Part shown: piece by piece, positions 36,178-44,794 of the stretch
How the letters are laid out: each line of letters begins with the position of its first letter
Numbering within the stretch: the stretch's first letter is position 1
DNA from: Dyella subtropica
GTDB lineage: Bacteria; Pseudomonadota; Gammaproteobacteria; Xanthomonadales; Rhodanobacteraceae
DNA length: 64,000 bases
Assembly: GCF_026283965.1 (NCBI RefSeq)
Contig: NZ_JAPDPD010000010.1
Coordinates: 62,001-126,000, forward strand
Direction of reading: 5' to 3'
Position numbers and translations under genes: made by a program
The notes under the pieces: generated by a model
What the model saw: only the letters and a program-made list of their open reading frames with translations
The model's database searches: none
What the model was told of the DNA's origin: nothing

Positions 36178-36794
36178 GGAGACTCCTTGTTGGACTGAGC
36201 GGTGTCGTCGAGGATAGCTTCCAACTCCACCCACACCGCTACCGTGCGGCCAATGGCCCCGGGATTGGCAGTGATGCCGAAGTCGTTGCGATCCAGCATG
36301 GCCGAAGCCGAGAAGCCAGCTACGGTGTGCAGGCCGTAGATGGTCTTGGCCAGCCGGTTAAAGGTAAAAGGCAATTCGACCGCGCGAGTGATACCGCGCA
36401 GCGAGAGCTGCCCATGCAGCACGCCGTGCGTCGCGTCCTTGCGCTCCACGGAGGTGCTGACGAAATGCGCATAGCGCGCCTTCTCGCTATCCAGGAACGA
36501 AGGCTTCAGCACCGCGGCATTCCACTCCGCATCGCCCATATCGAGACTGCCGAGGTCGATATCCAATTCGGTCGCCGACTGACTCCAATCATCCGGATCG
36601 AAACGCAACCACCCACGCGCGATATGCAGACGTCCGAACGGGCGCGAGTAACCGTTGTGGTCAATGCTGAAAACAATCTGGCTATGCGTTGTGTCATAGC
36701 GATACGTCGCCGGTGCCGCCTGCGCCGCCGCGCAGCTCAATAATGCCCCGATAGCGAATAGGAACAGCCGGTTTGTCAGGCGCGAGATGACCAT
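36174..36794 (-). CDS. YceI-family periplasmic protein, second copy
   Basis: 206 residues with signal peptide ('LFLFAIGALLSCAAAQA'). The YceI pattern is kept: 'YRYDTTHSQIVFSIDHNGYSRPFGRLHIARGWLRFDP' and 'LSLRGITRAVELPFTFNRL'. It differs clearly from the copy two genes downstream, so the pair is old rather than a recent tandem duplication. It is the first gene of the four-gene operon ending in the DUF697 GTPase; the promoter must lie in the hairpin-rich region beyond 36795. Confidence 0.9.
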   Translation of the reverse strand: MVISRLTNRLFLFAIGALLSCAAAQAAPATYRYDTTHSQIVFSIDHNGYSRPFGRLHIARGWLRFDPDDWSQSATELDIDLGSLDMGDAEWNAAVLKPSFLDSEKARYAHFVSTSVERKDATHGVLHGQLSLRGITRAVELPFTFNRLAKTIYGLHTVAGFSASAMLDRNDFGITANPGAIGRTVAVWVELEAILDDTAQSNKESP

Positions 36795-37295
36795 AGGCGA
36801 AAGAATGGCCGATCAGCGATGGCGGCGCCAGCAGGCGGATGTGAAACGGATTGTTTCTTTAGAGACGTATGGCAGCGAATTGCGCCCCTGCCGTTGCTCT
36901 TGATCTCAGGGCCCTTGTGCAGCGGTGAGGGCTGGACGATAAGGCCCCAAAGGGGGCGCAGGCATGGATGCCTGCGCCTTTTCGACACGACAAGGATGTC
37001 GTGTCGAAAAGCCCGGCCAGACCTCACGAACCCGAAGGGCGCGTAACCGGGGTGGCCTCTCTTTTGGTTACTTTTCTCTGGCCAAACAGAGAAAAGTGAC
37101 TCGGACCGCGGCAGCGGTTCGAAAGCCCGCCGCAGGCGAGCCCGTGTACGCAGACGCGACAATCAGGCGATAACTCCACTGGATTCCGGCCTTCGCCGGA
37201 ATGACGAAAGGAAAGGGCATCGCAAGCACCCGCCCCTCTCCCCAACCCTCTCCCCGGCGGGGAGAGGGAGCAAATGTGCGCCCGGGTGAAAGCGC
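36795..37295. other. Gene-free interval with five perfect hairpins
   Basis: No supported gene is seen. Stem-loops at 36955-36978 (11 bp), 36979-37010 (14 bp, loop of four), 37067-37100 (14 bp with one G-T), 37183-37202 (8 bp, CTTC loop) and 37246-37268 (10 bp, loop of three) follow one another. The ones at 37067 and 37183 look like dispersed intergenic repeats common in Xanthomonadales. The last could end transcription of the GTPase gene that stops at 37296. Confidence 0.75.
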
Positions 37296-38762
37296 TCAAC
37301 CACCTTCGTCGCGCTCGCGCAGCGCATCCATCGTCAACGTTGCCAACTGCCGCACCCGCGTACTCCCCGCATCCGCCAGCAACGCCTTGAGCCGTGCACC
37401 CGCATCGTCCTGATCCAGCGCCTTGCGCTCAGCCAGCGACGCCGCCAACGCCCGCCCCATACTGTCGAAGATCAACGCATAAGCAAACGCATGCAGCACG
37501 CCGCCACCCAACGTGCCCAATCCTGGAAACGCCTTGAGCGCATTGCCGGCAATAGCCAGCACGATGGAACTCCCCGTACGCAACGTCAGCTTGGCCTGCC
37601 GCACAAAGTCCTCGACCTGAAGCTCGCTGACGCGCACGCCGTACAGCTCGGCCAGTTCGCGGGTCAGAGCAGTAGCCAATGCGCCCTGGATCACTAGATC
37701 GCTGCCGGGCGCTACCGCCGCGAGCGCGCCAACCACCGCGCGTCGCGCGTACTTGCGCACGATGCGTTCGGCCTCGGCGCTGCGCGTCTGCGCCTCCAGC
37801 GTGCCGACTTTTTCGTGCAGGCCAGCGAGCACGGCGTGCTCGCGTTGCTGCTCCAGCCCTTCCGCGCCGGCTGAAGTGAGCCGCATCAGCGCCTTCAATA
37901 GCGGCTCGATGGCAGGCTTGCGCTGACGCTCGACCTGTTCGATGCCGCCGTCGGCAAGCGCCCGCTGGTAGCGTTCACTGCCACCCGCGCTGACCGCTAC
38001 GACGTTGGCGGCGATCTCGCGGGTCTGTTTGCGCAGGCGCTGCAACAGCAGGTCCAGCTCTGCGCCGCTCCATTGATCGGCCTTGTTGAGTACCAATAGC
38101 AGCGGCTTGCCGAAATCGCCCAGCCAGCGCACCTCTTCCGCTTGGCTGCGCGTGAGCTCGCCTGCACACACATAAATCACGGCATGGGCCCGCAAGGCTT
38201 CCTCGCGAGCCAGTGTTTCATGGGCATCGCCATCGGCCTCGCGACTGCCCGGCACGTCGGCCAGTACCAAGGTACGGCCATCGGGCAGCAGACCGTCGAC
38301 ATGAGTTACCTGGCGGGTGGTGCCGCCCCGGACATCGCTGGCCGCCAGGGCATGTGGTGCGAGGGCGCGGATCAGGGTGGATTTGCCCGTGGAGATTTCA
38401 CCGAACAAGGCCACGTAGACGCGGGCGGTGGCGCGACGCCGATCCAGTTCTCCCAGTTCGGCGCCGAGCGCGCCGGTGTTGGTGCCGCGTGTCTGCAATT
38501 GGTCGATGCGCTGTTCCAGGCTGCCACGGTCCGGTGCCGGCACGGCACGCCGTTTGCGCCTGGGGCGCAGCAACCACCAGAGCACACCCGGACCGGCGAG
38601 AGCGAATAGGCCGATGGCGATGCCCAGCGTCCATTGCAGCCACGAAGGCAGTTGCAGGAATCGCTGGGCCAGGGCGAGGGCACGTTCGGCGGCGGCGAAC
38701 AACAGCCACAGCAGGGCGGCGATGGCGAGTGCGGCCAACAACAGTCTTGGACGTCGGGACAT
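37296..38762 (-). CDS. Membrane-anchored GTPase related to DUF697/YcjX proteins
   Basis: 488 residues. Two N-terminal membrane helices ('LLLAALAIAALLWLLFAAA', 'WLQWTLGIAIGLFALAGPGVLWWLL') anchor it. The GTPase core has G1 'GEISTGKSTLIRAL', switch I 'GGTTRQ', G3 'DVPGSRE' and G4 'NKAD'. The C-terminus is helical with hydrophobic stretches ('VVGALAAVAPGSDLVIQGALATAL', 'SIVLAIAGNALKAFPGLG'). It shares overall design with the GTPase at 33674-35029. Role unknown; such proteins are suspected to act on membranes or the envelope stress response. It is divergent from the sensor kinase, with the 267-bp mobile element between them. Confidence 0.85.
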   Translation of the reverse strand: MSRRPRLLLAALAIAALLWLLFAAAERALALAQRFLQLPSWLQWTLGIAIGLFALAGPGVLWWLLRPRRKRRAVPAPDRGSLEQRIDQLQTRGTNTGALGAELGELDRRRATARVYVALFGEISTGKSTLIRALAPHALAASDVRGGTTRQVTHVDGLLPDGRTLVLADVPGSREADGDAHETLAREEALRAHAVIYVCAGELTRSQAEEVRWLGDFGKPLLLVLNKADQWSGAELDLLLQRLRKQTREIAANVVAVSAGGSERYQRALADGGIEQVERQRKPAIEPLLKALMRLTSAGAEGLEQQREHAVLAGLHEKVGTLEAQTRSAEAERIVRKYARRAVVGALAAVAPGSDLVIQGALATALTRELAELYGVRVSELQVEDFVRQAKLTLRTGSSIVLAIAGNALKAFPGLGTLGGGVLHAFAYALIFDSMGRALAASLAERKALDQDDAGARLKALLADAGSTRVRQLATLTMDALRERDEGG

Positions 38763-39125
38763 GGGGCATTCTAGTCATGCCGCGGGCCGTGAAACGGTGC
38801 GGCGACACTCGTTAAGACCCGGATGTTTTGGCATGATCGGTAGTTAGAGCCTGTTCCGTATCTCCGCGTGGCCCGCGCCGGGAGCTGTTTGCGCGCAGGC
38901 CAAGTGAAGAACGAGGGCGTGTACGTCCGTACACAACCGAGTGATGACGCCGGCATGCGGGCAAACAGACCCGGCCCGGAGGGTTGATTAGCTTTGGGCG
39001 CCATGCGGCGGCGCGCGGCTGGGCCTGACCACCAGTCAGGCACTGCGCCACGCTCCACCCCCTTGCGCCCAAAGCTAATCAACGCGGGCTACGCGGAGAT
39101 ACGGAACAGGCTCTTAGGGGAGATC
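38763..39125. other. Intergenic region largely occupied by an inserted palindromic element
   Basis: The region holds about 80 bases upstream of the GTPase start, then the element at 38847-39113 with its TTA duplication, then ten bases including GGGGAG before the sensor kinase ATG. No gene is supported within it. Confidence 0.8.
38847..39113. mobile_element. MITE-like element with 31-bp terminal inverted repeats
   Basis: 267 bp start GAGCCTGTTCCG and end with its inverted copy; the two 31-base ends differ at one position. TTA flanks both sides (38844-38846, 39114-39116), the target duplication. Inside are nested palindromes: imperfect arms 38877-38900/38949-38975, a perfect seven-bp hairpin 38919-38925/38928-38934, and perfect 18-bp arms 38984-39001/39065-39082. 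There is no transposase gene. Ends and TNA-type target suggest mobilisation by an IS5-family transposase (inference). The kinase reading frame stays open into the element, but the start is after it. Confidence 0.88.
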
Positions 39126-42100
39126 ATGCTGTCGTCACTGCTGTTGAGCATCGCACTGCTTGCGTCCCAGCCGGTCGATACCGGTATGGGGGCACCGACA
39201 TCCGCACCGGGCAGCAGCATGCTGCCCACGCCCCAGTTCCGCAGCTACGGCACCGTCAACGGTCTGCCCAGCAGCAGTGTGTATACCGTGGCGCAAGGGC
39301 CTGATGGCGCCATGTGGTTCGCCACCAAGGGCGGTATCGCGCGCTACGACGGTGTGGGTTTCAAGGTCTTCCGCCACGTGGCGGACGATCCGGATTCGCT
39401 GCATGACAACGGCATCGGCTCCCTGTTCTTCGACCGCTCAGGCCAGCTTTGGGCCGGCGGGCTGGAGGCGGGCCTCAATCGCTACGATCCGCTGACTGAC
39501 AAGTTCCAGCATTGGGGACACGACCCGGCTAAGCCGGAAAGCCTGAGCAGCGACAAGGTCTGGGACATGACGCAAGCCTCGGACGGCACGATATGGGTTG
39601 GCACAACGCATGGCCTCGATCGTATGCGTCCTGATGGCCAGGGCTTCGACCATATTTCCGCTCCGGCGCCTAGCAACGACTCGGCGGGCTTCGGCGCGGT
39701 TGCAGCGTTGTATGTCGATCCGCAGCAGCGTTTATGGATCGGCGGCGCCAATGGCGTCTTCGTGCGCGATCCCGATGGCCGGATCCGCGCCGTGCCGCAG
39801 GAGCATTCCTCGGAGCCCATCGACTCTTGGCGCATCGAAGGCGACGGCGACGAAGTGCGTATCGCCTCGGCACGCGGCCTGCTGGTGGTGGGCAAGGATG
39901 GCATCGCGCGACAGTTTTGCCAGGACGTTGCAGACATCAACGTGCTGAGCAGCGCACGTGACCGCGCCGGTCGCCTGTGGATCGGTACTCAGCATGGTCT
40001 GTACCTGCAGGAGGGGCCAGGCGGTGCGGTCAAGCAAGTGGCCAACCAGCCGCTGCTGTACGGCAACCTGCCCGGCATCTGGGTGTGGAAAGTGCTGCCC
40101 GATCGCGAGGGTGGCTTGTGGGTCGCGCTGTTCGACGGCGGCGTGGCTTACCTGGCGCCGGGCTGGAGCAAGGTGAGTCGCTTCACCCACATTCCTGACG
40201 ATGCCAGCAGCCTGCGCGATTCGGTCGCCACCACCGTCGCGCGAAGCCACGACGGGCGCGTGTGGGTGGGTGCGCGCAGCGGTCGCGTGGACAAGCTCGA
40301 TCCCGCCACTGGCGAGGTCGAACACGTGCTGTCCGACATGCGCGGCGATGTGGTGGGTATGACGGAAGATGCGCAGAACCGCTTGTGGATCGTGACCCAG
40401 GGTCGTGTCTATCGATATACCCAGGGCAAGCTGGACTTAGTGCCTCCGGCTGAACAGGGCATGGGGCATCCGCTGGAAGTGGAGCTCGGGCCGGATGGCA
40501 AGATGTACGTGCGGACCTACAGCGAGGGCCTGTTTCGGATCGATCAGGAGACGCTGGCGGTGACGCCCGTGGCGATCAAGCCGGCCGACGAAAAAGGGCG
40601 TTGGGGCAGCCAGCTCACCTTGAAGAATGGCATTTTCTGGTACGCGAGCGACGGCGGCCTGCTCCGGCTCGATGCGACCCGCGATCATTTCGAACCTGTG
40701 CCCGGCGTGCGCAACGACCGTGCGGTGGATGCCTTCGATTTCACCGCGGACGGCATGTGGCTGGCCCGGCCGGACGGCCTGGAGCTGTATCGCTACGAAG
40801 GCGACGGACTGGCGCTGGAGCGCAAGATCGACGCACGCTACGGTTGGCCTTCCGTCAACGTCGTCGATCTCGCCGTGGACAAGCAGGGACGGGTATGGAT
40901 ATTGGGTCGCGACGGCATGTGGCGCTTCGATCCGGAAAGCAGCAGTTTCCGTTCCTTCGGGCTGCAGGACGGATTGAGCAACGGTGAATTCTCCCGTGGC
41001 TTCGCGCGCATGCCAGACGGCAATATCTATGCGGCCACCATGGGTGGCGTGATCGGCTTCAATCCCAACCAGGCGGATGACGGCAGTTTCATTCCGCCGC
41101 TGTCGATCACTGGCGTCGGCGTGCGCACGCAAAATGGGATGCACGCTCGGCCATTGCGGCAGGATGCGCTGGAGCTGGGTTGGCGCGACCGTGGCCTGAG
41201 CATCGAAGCGCGGGTGTTTTCCTATATCAACACGGCCGCCAATCGCTACCGTTTCCGGCTTGGCGGTTTCGACAGCGACTGGGTCGACACGGGCGCGCGT
41301 GGCGAGCGTGAGTTCGCCGGCCTGACATCGGGCGACTACACACTGGAAGTGATGGGCGCGGGCGCGAATGGCGAGTGGGGCACGCTGGGCGCACCGTTGC
41401 GCATTCACGTGCAGGCGCCGCCGTGGGCACGCTGGTGGGCGTGGTGCGGGTACGTACTGATCGTCGTGTTGTTGGGGCGGCTAGCGTTGCTGATCTGGCG
41501 CCGCCGGCTGGCGCAGCGCCACCAGATTCAGCTGGCCGAACAGCGCAGTCGCCTTGCCGAACAGGCGAGCGCGGCCAAGACGCATTTCCTGGCCACCCTC
41601 AGTCACGAAATCCGCACGCCGATGACCGGCGTGATGGGCATGGCCGAGCTGTTGCTGAGCACGCCGCTCGGCCTGCAGCAACACGAGTATGCCGAGGCCA
41701 TCCAGCGCTCAGGCAACATGCTGCTGAAGCTGCTCAACGATGCACTGGACCTGGCCCGGATCGAGTCAGGCAAGCTGTCGCTGGAAGTGGCTCCGTTCGA
41801 TCCGCGCACCCTGGTCAAGGAAGTGGCCCAGTTGGGGCAGGGTCAGGCGCGTAACAAGGGTCTGCATTTCCAGGTGGCGATGGCCGACGATCTGCCGGCG
41901 AGAGTGTTGGGCGACGCGTTGCGCGTGCAACAGATCCTGCTCAATCTCGCCAACAACGCACTGAAGTTTACCGAGCACGGCGGTGTGACGTTGCGTGCTG
42001 TATGCGAAGGGGGCGGTTTGCGTTTCAGCGTGATCGACACCGGCCCAGGTATTCCCGAGGCCAGTCAGGCGCGCCTGTTCCAGCGCTTCGAGCAGGCCAC

Positions 42101-42680
42101 CGGGCCGCAGCGTCGCGTCGGGAGCGGACTGGGCCTGGCGATCTGCCGCGAGTTGGTGGCGCTGATGGGCGGCAGTATCGAACTGGAGTCGAAGGTGGCC
42201 TACGGCAGCAGTTTCCATGTGCGCCTGCCGCTGGAGGTCGTGCAGGGTGAGGTCACGGCTGTCGCCGCACCAGCGCGTGCGCGGAGTGCTGAAGGTTTGC
42301 AGGTCTTGCTGGTGGAAGACGACGTCATCGTGGCGGCCGTCATACGCGGTCTGCTGGAGCGCCAAGGCCATGGCGTGCGTTACGTCGGTAACGGTCTGGC
42401 GGCAATGACCGAGCTGGCCCAGGGCGGCTGCGACGCGGTGCTGATGGATCTGGATCTGCCCGGCGTGGACGGATTCCAGGTCGCGCGCCTGATCCGTCAG
42501 CGCGAGCCCGATGGCGAACGCCTGCCGATCATCGCGATCACGGCACGTTCCGGTGGCGATGAGGAAACGCGTGCGCGCGAGGCGGGCATGGATGGATTCC
42601 TGCGCAAGCCGCTGACGGGTGAGCAGTTGGCAGAGGCGCTGGCGGGCACCACTGCCGCTGCGGGGCGCGTCTCCTCGTAG
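39126..42680 (+). CDS. Giant hybrid sensor histidine kinase with beta-propeller sensor
   Basis: 1184 residues. A signal peptide/first helix (MLSSLLLSIALLASQPV) is followed by a periplasmic two-component-propeller sensor of repeated blades ('PDGAMWFATKGGIARYD', 'SDGTIWVGTTHGLDRM', 'AGRLWIGTQHGLY'), a Y_Y_Y domain ('YRFRLGGFDSDWVDTG'), a membrane helix near 'YVLIVVLLGRLALLIW', then HisKA with His827 in 'LSHEIRTPMTGV', the ATPase domain ('NLANNALKFTEHGG', 'DTGPGIPE', 'GSGLGLAICREL') and a receiver with phospho-acceptor Asp1108 ('VLMDLDLPGVDG'). No DNA-binding domain follows, so another protein must pass on the signal. Its GGGGAG ribosome-binding site lies immediately after the inserted element. 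The TAG stop belongs to a REP. Confidence 0.94.
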   Translation: MLSSLLLSIALLASQPVDTGMGAPTSAPGSSMLPTPQFRSYGTVNGLPSSSVYTVAQGPDGAMWFATKGGIARYDGVGFKVFRHVADDPDSLHDNGIGSLFFDRSGQLWAGGLEAGLNRYDPLTDKFQHWGHDPAKPESLSSDKVWDMTQASDGTIWVGTTHGLDRMRPDGQGFDHISAPAPSNDSAGFGAVAALYVDPQQRLWIGGANGVFVRDPDGRIRAVPQEHSSEPIDSWRIEGDGDEVRIASARGLLVVGKDGIARQFCQDVADINVLSSARDRAGRLWIGTQHGLYLQEGPGGAVKQVANQPLLYGNLPGIWVWKVLPDREGGLWVALFDGGVAYLAPGWSKVSRFTHIPDDASSLRDSVATTVARSHDGRVWVGARSGRVDKLDPATGEVEHVLSDMRGDVVGMTEDAQNRLWIVTQGRVYRYTQGKLDLVPPAEQGMGHPLEVELGPDGKMYVRTYSEGLFRIDQETLAVTPVAIKPADEKGRWGSQLTLKNGIFWYASDGGLLRLDATRDHFEPVPGVRNDRAVDAFDFTADGMWLARPDGLELYRYEGDGLALERKIDARYGWPSVNVVDLAVDKQGRVWILGRDGMWRFDPESSSFRSFGLQDGLSNGEFSRGFARMPDGNIYAATMGGVIGFNPNQADDGSFIPPLSITGVGVRTQNGMHARPLRQDALELGWRDRGLSIEARVFSYINTAANRYRFRLGGFDSDWVDTGARGEREFAGLTSGDYTLEVMGAGANGEWGTLGAPLRIHVQAPPWARWWAWCGYVLIVVLLGRLALLIWRRRLAQRHQIQLAEQRSRLAEQASAAKTHFLATLSHEIRTPMTGVMGMAELLLSTPLGLQQHEYAEAIQRSGNMLLKLLNDALDLARIESGKLSLEVAPFDPRTLVKEVAQLGQGQARNKGLHFQVAMADDLPARVLGDALRVQQILLNLANNALKFTEHGGVTLRAVCEGGGLRFSVIDTGPGIPEASQARLFQRFEQATGPQRRVGSGLGLAICRELVALMGGSIELESKVAYGSSFHVRLPLEVVQGEVTAVAAPARARSAEGLQVLLVEDDVIVAAVIRGLLERQGHGVRYVGNGLAAMTELAQGGCDAVLMDLDLPGVDGFQVARLIRQREPDGERLPIIAITARSGGDEETRAREAGMDGFLRKPLTGEQLAEALAGTTAAAGRVSS

Positions 42681-42705
42681 GAGTGCACCCTGTGCGCGCT
42701 CCTAC
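42677..42705. repeat. GTAG REP palindrome shared as stop codons by two convergent genes
   Basis: A 29-bp imperfect palindrome starts GTAGGAG and ends CTCCTAC. On the plus strand, TAG 42678-42680 ends the sensor kinase. On the minus strand the other header reads GTAG and its TAG (42704-42702) ends holC. The two stops are only 21 bases apart, with nothing else between the genes. Confidence 0.9.
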
Positions 42706-43124
42706 ATGTCGTGCTTGGCGACGTCGATGCCCAGTCGCTTGTATTCGCCCCAACGCGTGCGTGAACCGTCGCGCTCGGCGGGTTCTGCAGCGACCACTTC
42801 CAGTACGCGCTCGTAGTGGCCGGCGGGGCAGGTCTCGCGCAGGTTGATCAGCATCGGCCGGTCCGGCGTATCGATGCCCGGCGGCACGATCAGCACCGCC
42901 GTGTTCGCGTCGTCATCGTCGCCCGCGAGCTGATGCGGGATGAAAGCATCCGCATCGAAATCCCACAGCAATTCGTCGATGGCCTCGGCTTGGGCGAAGT
43001 CGCGCGCCAGGATCAGCGTAGGCTGTTGCGCTGCATAGGCACGCTTCGCCAGTTCGCACACCAGCAACAGCGGCTGTTCGCGAAAGCGGGGCTTGTCGAT
43101 CAGGTAGAAATCGGCGCGGGGCAT
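42702..43124 (-). CDS. holC: DNA polymerase III chi subunit
   Basis: 140 residues. Chi links the clamp loader (through psi) to single-strand binding protein. Family features are 'ADFYLIDKPRFREQPLLLVCELAKRAY', 'ALDELLWDF'-like 'AIDELLWDFDADAFIPHQLAG' and 'PPGIDTPDRPMLINL'. It follows pepA on the minus strand, a gene order often conserved in proteobacteria. No Shine-Dalgarno precedes ATG 43124; the leader is a low-complexity purine/pyrimidine tract. Its stop codon is provided by the REP palindrome, so the last residues (KHDM) may not be ancestral. Confidence 0.92.
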   Translation of the reverse strand: MPRADFYLIDKPRFREQPLLLVCELAKRAYAAQQPTLILARDFAQAEAIDELLWDFDADAFIPHQLAGDDDDANTAVLIVPPGIDTPDRPMLINLRETCPAGHYERVLEVVAAEPAERDGSRTRWGEYKRLGIDVAKHDM

Positions 43125-43198
43125 ATAGAGCGAGTGAGTGGGTGAGGGAGTGAGGAAGTAAGTAAGGGGCAGCCACGTCGCGACTCGCCCCTTGCTTC

Positions 43199-44695
43199 TT
43201 ACTTGCTCTTATTGGCCTGATCCAGCAACCACTGCGCCAGCAACGGCACCGGTCGGCCCGTGGCGAGACCTTTACGACCCTCGTCCCAGGCTGTGCCGGC
43301 GATGTCCAGATGCGCCCAGCGCTGGCCTTCGGTGAAGCGCGCCAGGAAACAGCCTGCGGTGATCGCACCGGCGTTCTTGCCGCCGATGTTGGCGACGTCG
43401 GCGAAGCCGGAGTCCAGTTGGGACTGATAGTCGTCCCACAGCGGCATGCGCCAGGCGCGGTCGAGCGTGGTTTCGCCGGCGGCGAGCAGTTCGGCGGCGA
43501 GGTCGTCGTGCTTGCTCATCAGGCCGCTGGCATGTTTGCCCAGTGCGATGACGCAGGCACCGGTGAGCGTGGCGGCGTCGATCAGCACCTGCGGCTGGAA
43601 GGTCTGCGCCGTGTAGGTGAGCGCGTCGCACAGAATCAGGCGGCCCTCGGCGTCGGTGTTGAGCACTTCGATGGTGAGACCCGACAGGCTGGTCAGCACG
43701 TCGCTCGGACGATAGCTGTCGCCGTCCGGCATGTTCTCCACCGCGGGCACCACGCACACTAGATTGAGCGCGAGCTCCATCCTCACCGCGGCAACGAACG
43801 CGCCGAGCACGCCAGCGGCGCCGCCCATGTCGAACTTCATTTCTTCCATGCCCGGGCCGGGCTTGAGACTGATGCCGCCGGTGTCGAAGGTGATGCCCTT
43901 GCCGACGAAAGCGTACGGCTTGTCGCCCTCATGGCCGCCCTTGTATTCCAGCACGACCAGCTTCGGCTTGTTGACCGAGCCGCGACCGACGGCCAGCAGC
44001 GAACCGAAGCCGAGCTTCTCCATCTCCACGTGGTCGAGCACGTTGCAGCTGACCGTGTCGTGCGCATCCGCAAAAGCCTTGGCCTGGTCGGCGATGTAGG
44101 CGGGGTTGCAGATGTTCGGCGGCAAGTTGGCCAGCTCGCGCGCATAGCGCACGCCCTCGGCGATCGCGGCGGCTTGCTCCAGGCCGGGCGTGGCGTCGCT
44201 ACTGCCTGCAAAAGCGATGGCGGCGAGTTCCGGTTGCGCACTCTTTTCGCGCGGCTTGAAGGTGGCGGTGTAGCGATACGCAGCGTAGTCGGCGGCGAGC
44301 GCCGCGGTGCGCACGCGCCAGGCGGCATCGCGGCCCGGCACATCCACTTCGGTGAGGCAGGACACGGCGGCTTCGATCGGCAGGCGGCCGAGTGCGCGCG
44401 CGGCCTCGATGCTCACCTTCTGATAGCGCGCACTGTCGAACGACTTCTGTCCGCCCAGGCCGATCACGAGCACGCGCTTGGCCACCACGCCCTCCGGCCC
44501 GAACAGCACCGTGGCGGTGCCGGCCTTGCCGCTGATGTCGCCGCTTTCCACCTGGCGCTTGATCGCGCCATGGGCGGCGGTGTCCACGCGTGCGGCGGCA
44601 CTGGTAAACATGCCGTTCTCGTAAACACCGACGACCACGCACGGCGTGTCGATCGTTTCCGGGGCGACGGGGCCAAGACTGAACTGAAGCGTCAT
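43199..44695 (-). CDS. pepA: Leucyl aminopeptidase (M17 family)
   Basis: A cytoplasmic hexameric di-zinc aminopeptidase of 498 residues; in relatives it also binds DNA at XerCD sites. The active-site signature 'NTDAEGRLILCDAL' is intact, and metal-binding residues lie in 'FVGKGITFDTGGISLKPG' and 'MKFDMGGAAGVLGA'. ATG 44695 has AGGA upstream. It is divergent from lptF with 99 bases between, as in many gammaproteobacteria, and upstream of holC. A hairpin in the 74-base pepA-holC gap pairs GGGG and CCCC blocks. Confidence 0.97.
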   Translation of the reverse strand: MTLQFSLGPVAPETIDTPCVVVGVYENGMFTSAAARVDTAAHGAIKRQVESGDISGKAGTATVLFGPEGVVAKRVLVIGLGGQKSFDSARYQKVSIEAARALGRLPIEAAVSCLTEVDVPGRDAAWRVRTAALAADYAAYRYTATFKPREKSAQPELAAIAFAGSSDATPGLEQAAAIAEGVRYARELANLPPNICNPAYIADQAKAFADAHDTVSCNVLDHVEMEKLGFGSLLAVGRGSVNKPKLVVLEYKGGHEGDKPYAFVGKGITFDTGGISLKPGPGMEEMKFDMGGAAGVLGAFVAAVRMELALNLVCVVPAVENMPDGDSYRPSDVLTSLSGLTIEVLNTDAEGRLILCDALTYTAQTFQPQVLIDAATLTGACVIALGKHASGLMSKHDDLAAELLAAGETTLDRAWRMPLWDDYQSQLDSGFADVANIGGKNAGAITAGCFLARFTEGQRWAHLDIAGTAWDEGRKGLATGRPVPLLAQWLLDQANKSK

Positions 44696-44794
44696 CGATA
44701 AGATCCTGCGAAAGTCCGGCAGCGGCGCGGACAGGCTAGACTTGGGGTTTGCCGGCCCGGTTGGGGCGAGGCACGGAGCCCTTCACTTTACCTC

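Noticed and set aside
38994-39125. An upstream extension of the sensor kinase reading frame into the inserted element
   Set aside because: The signal-peptide-like start at 39126 has its own GGGGAG; the extension translates the element's inverted repeat.
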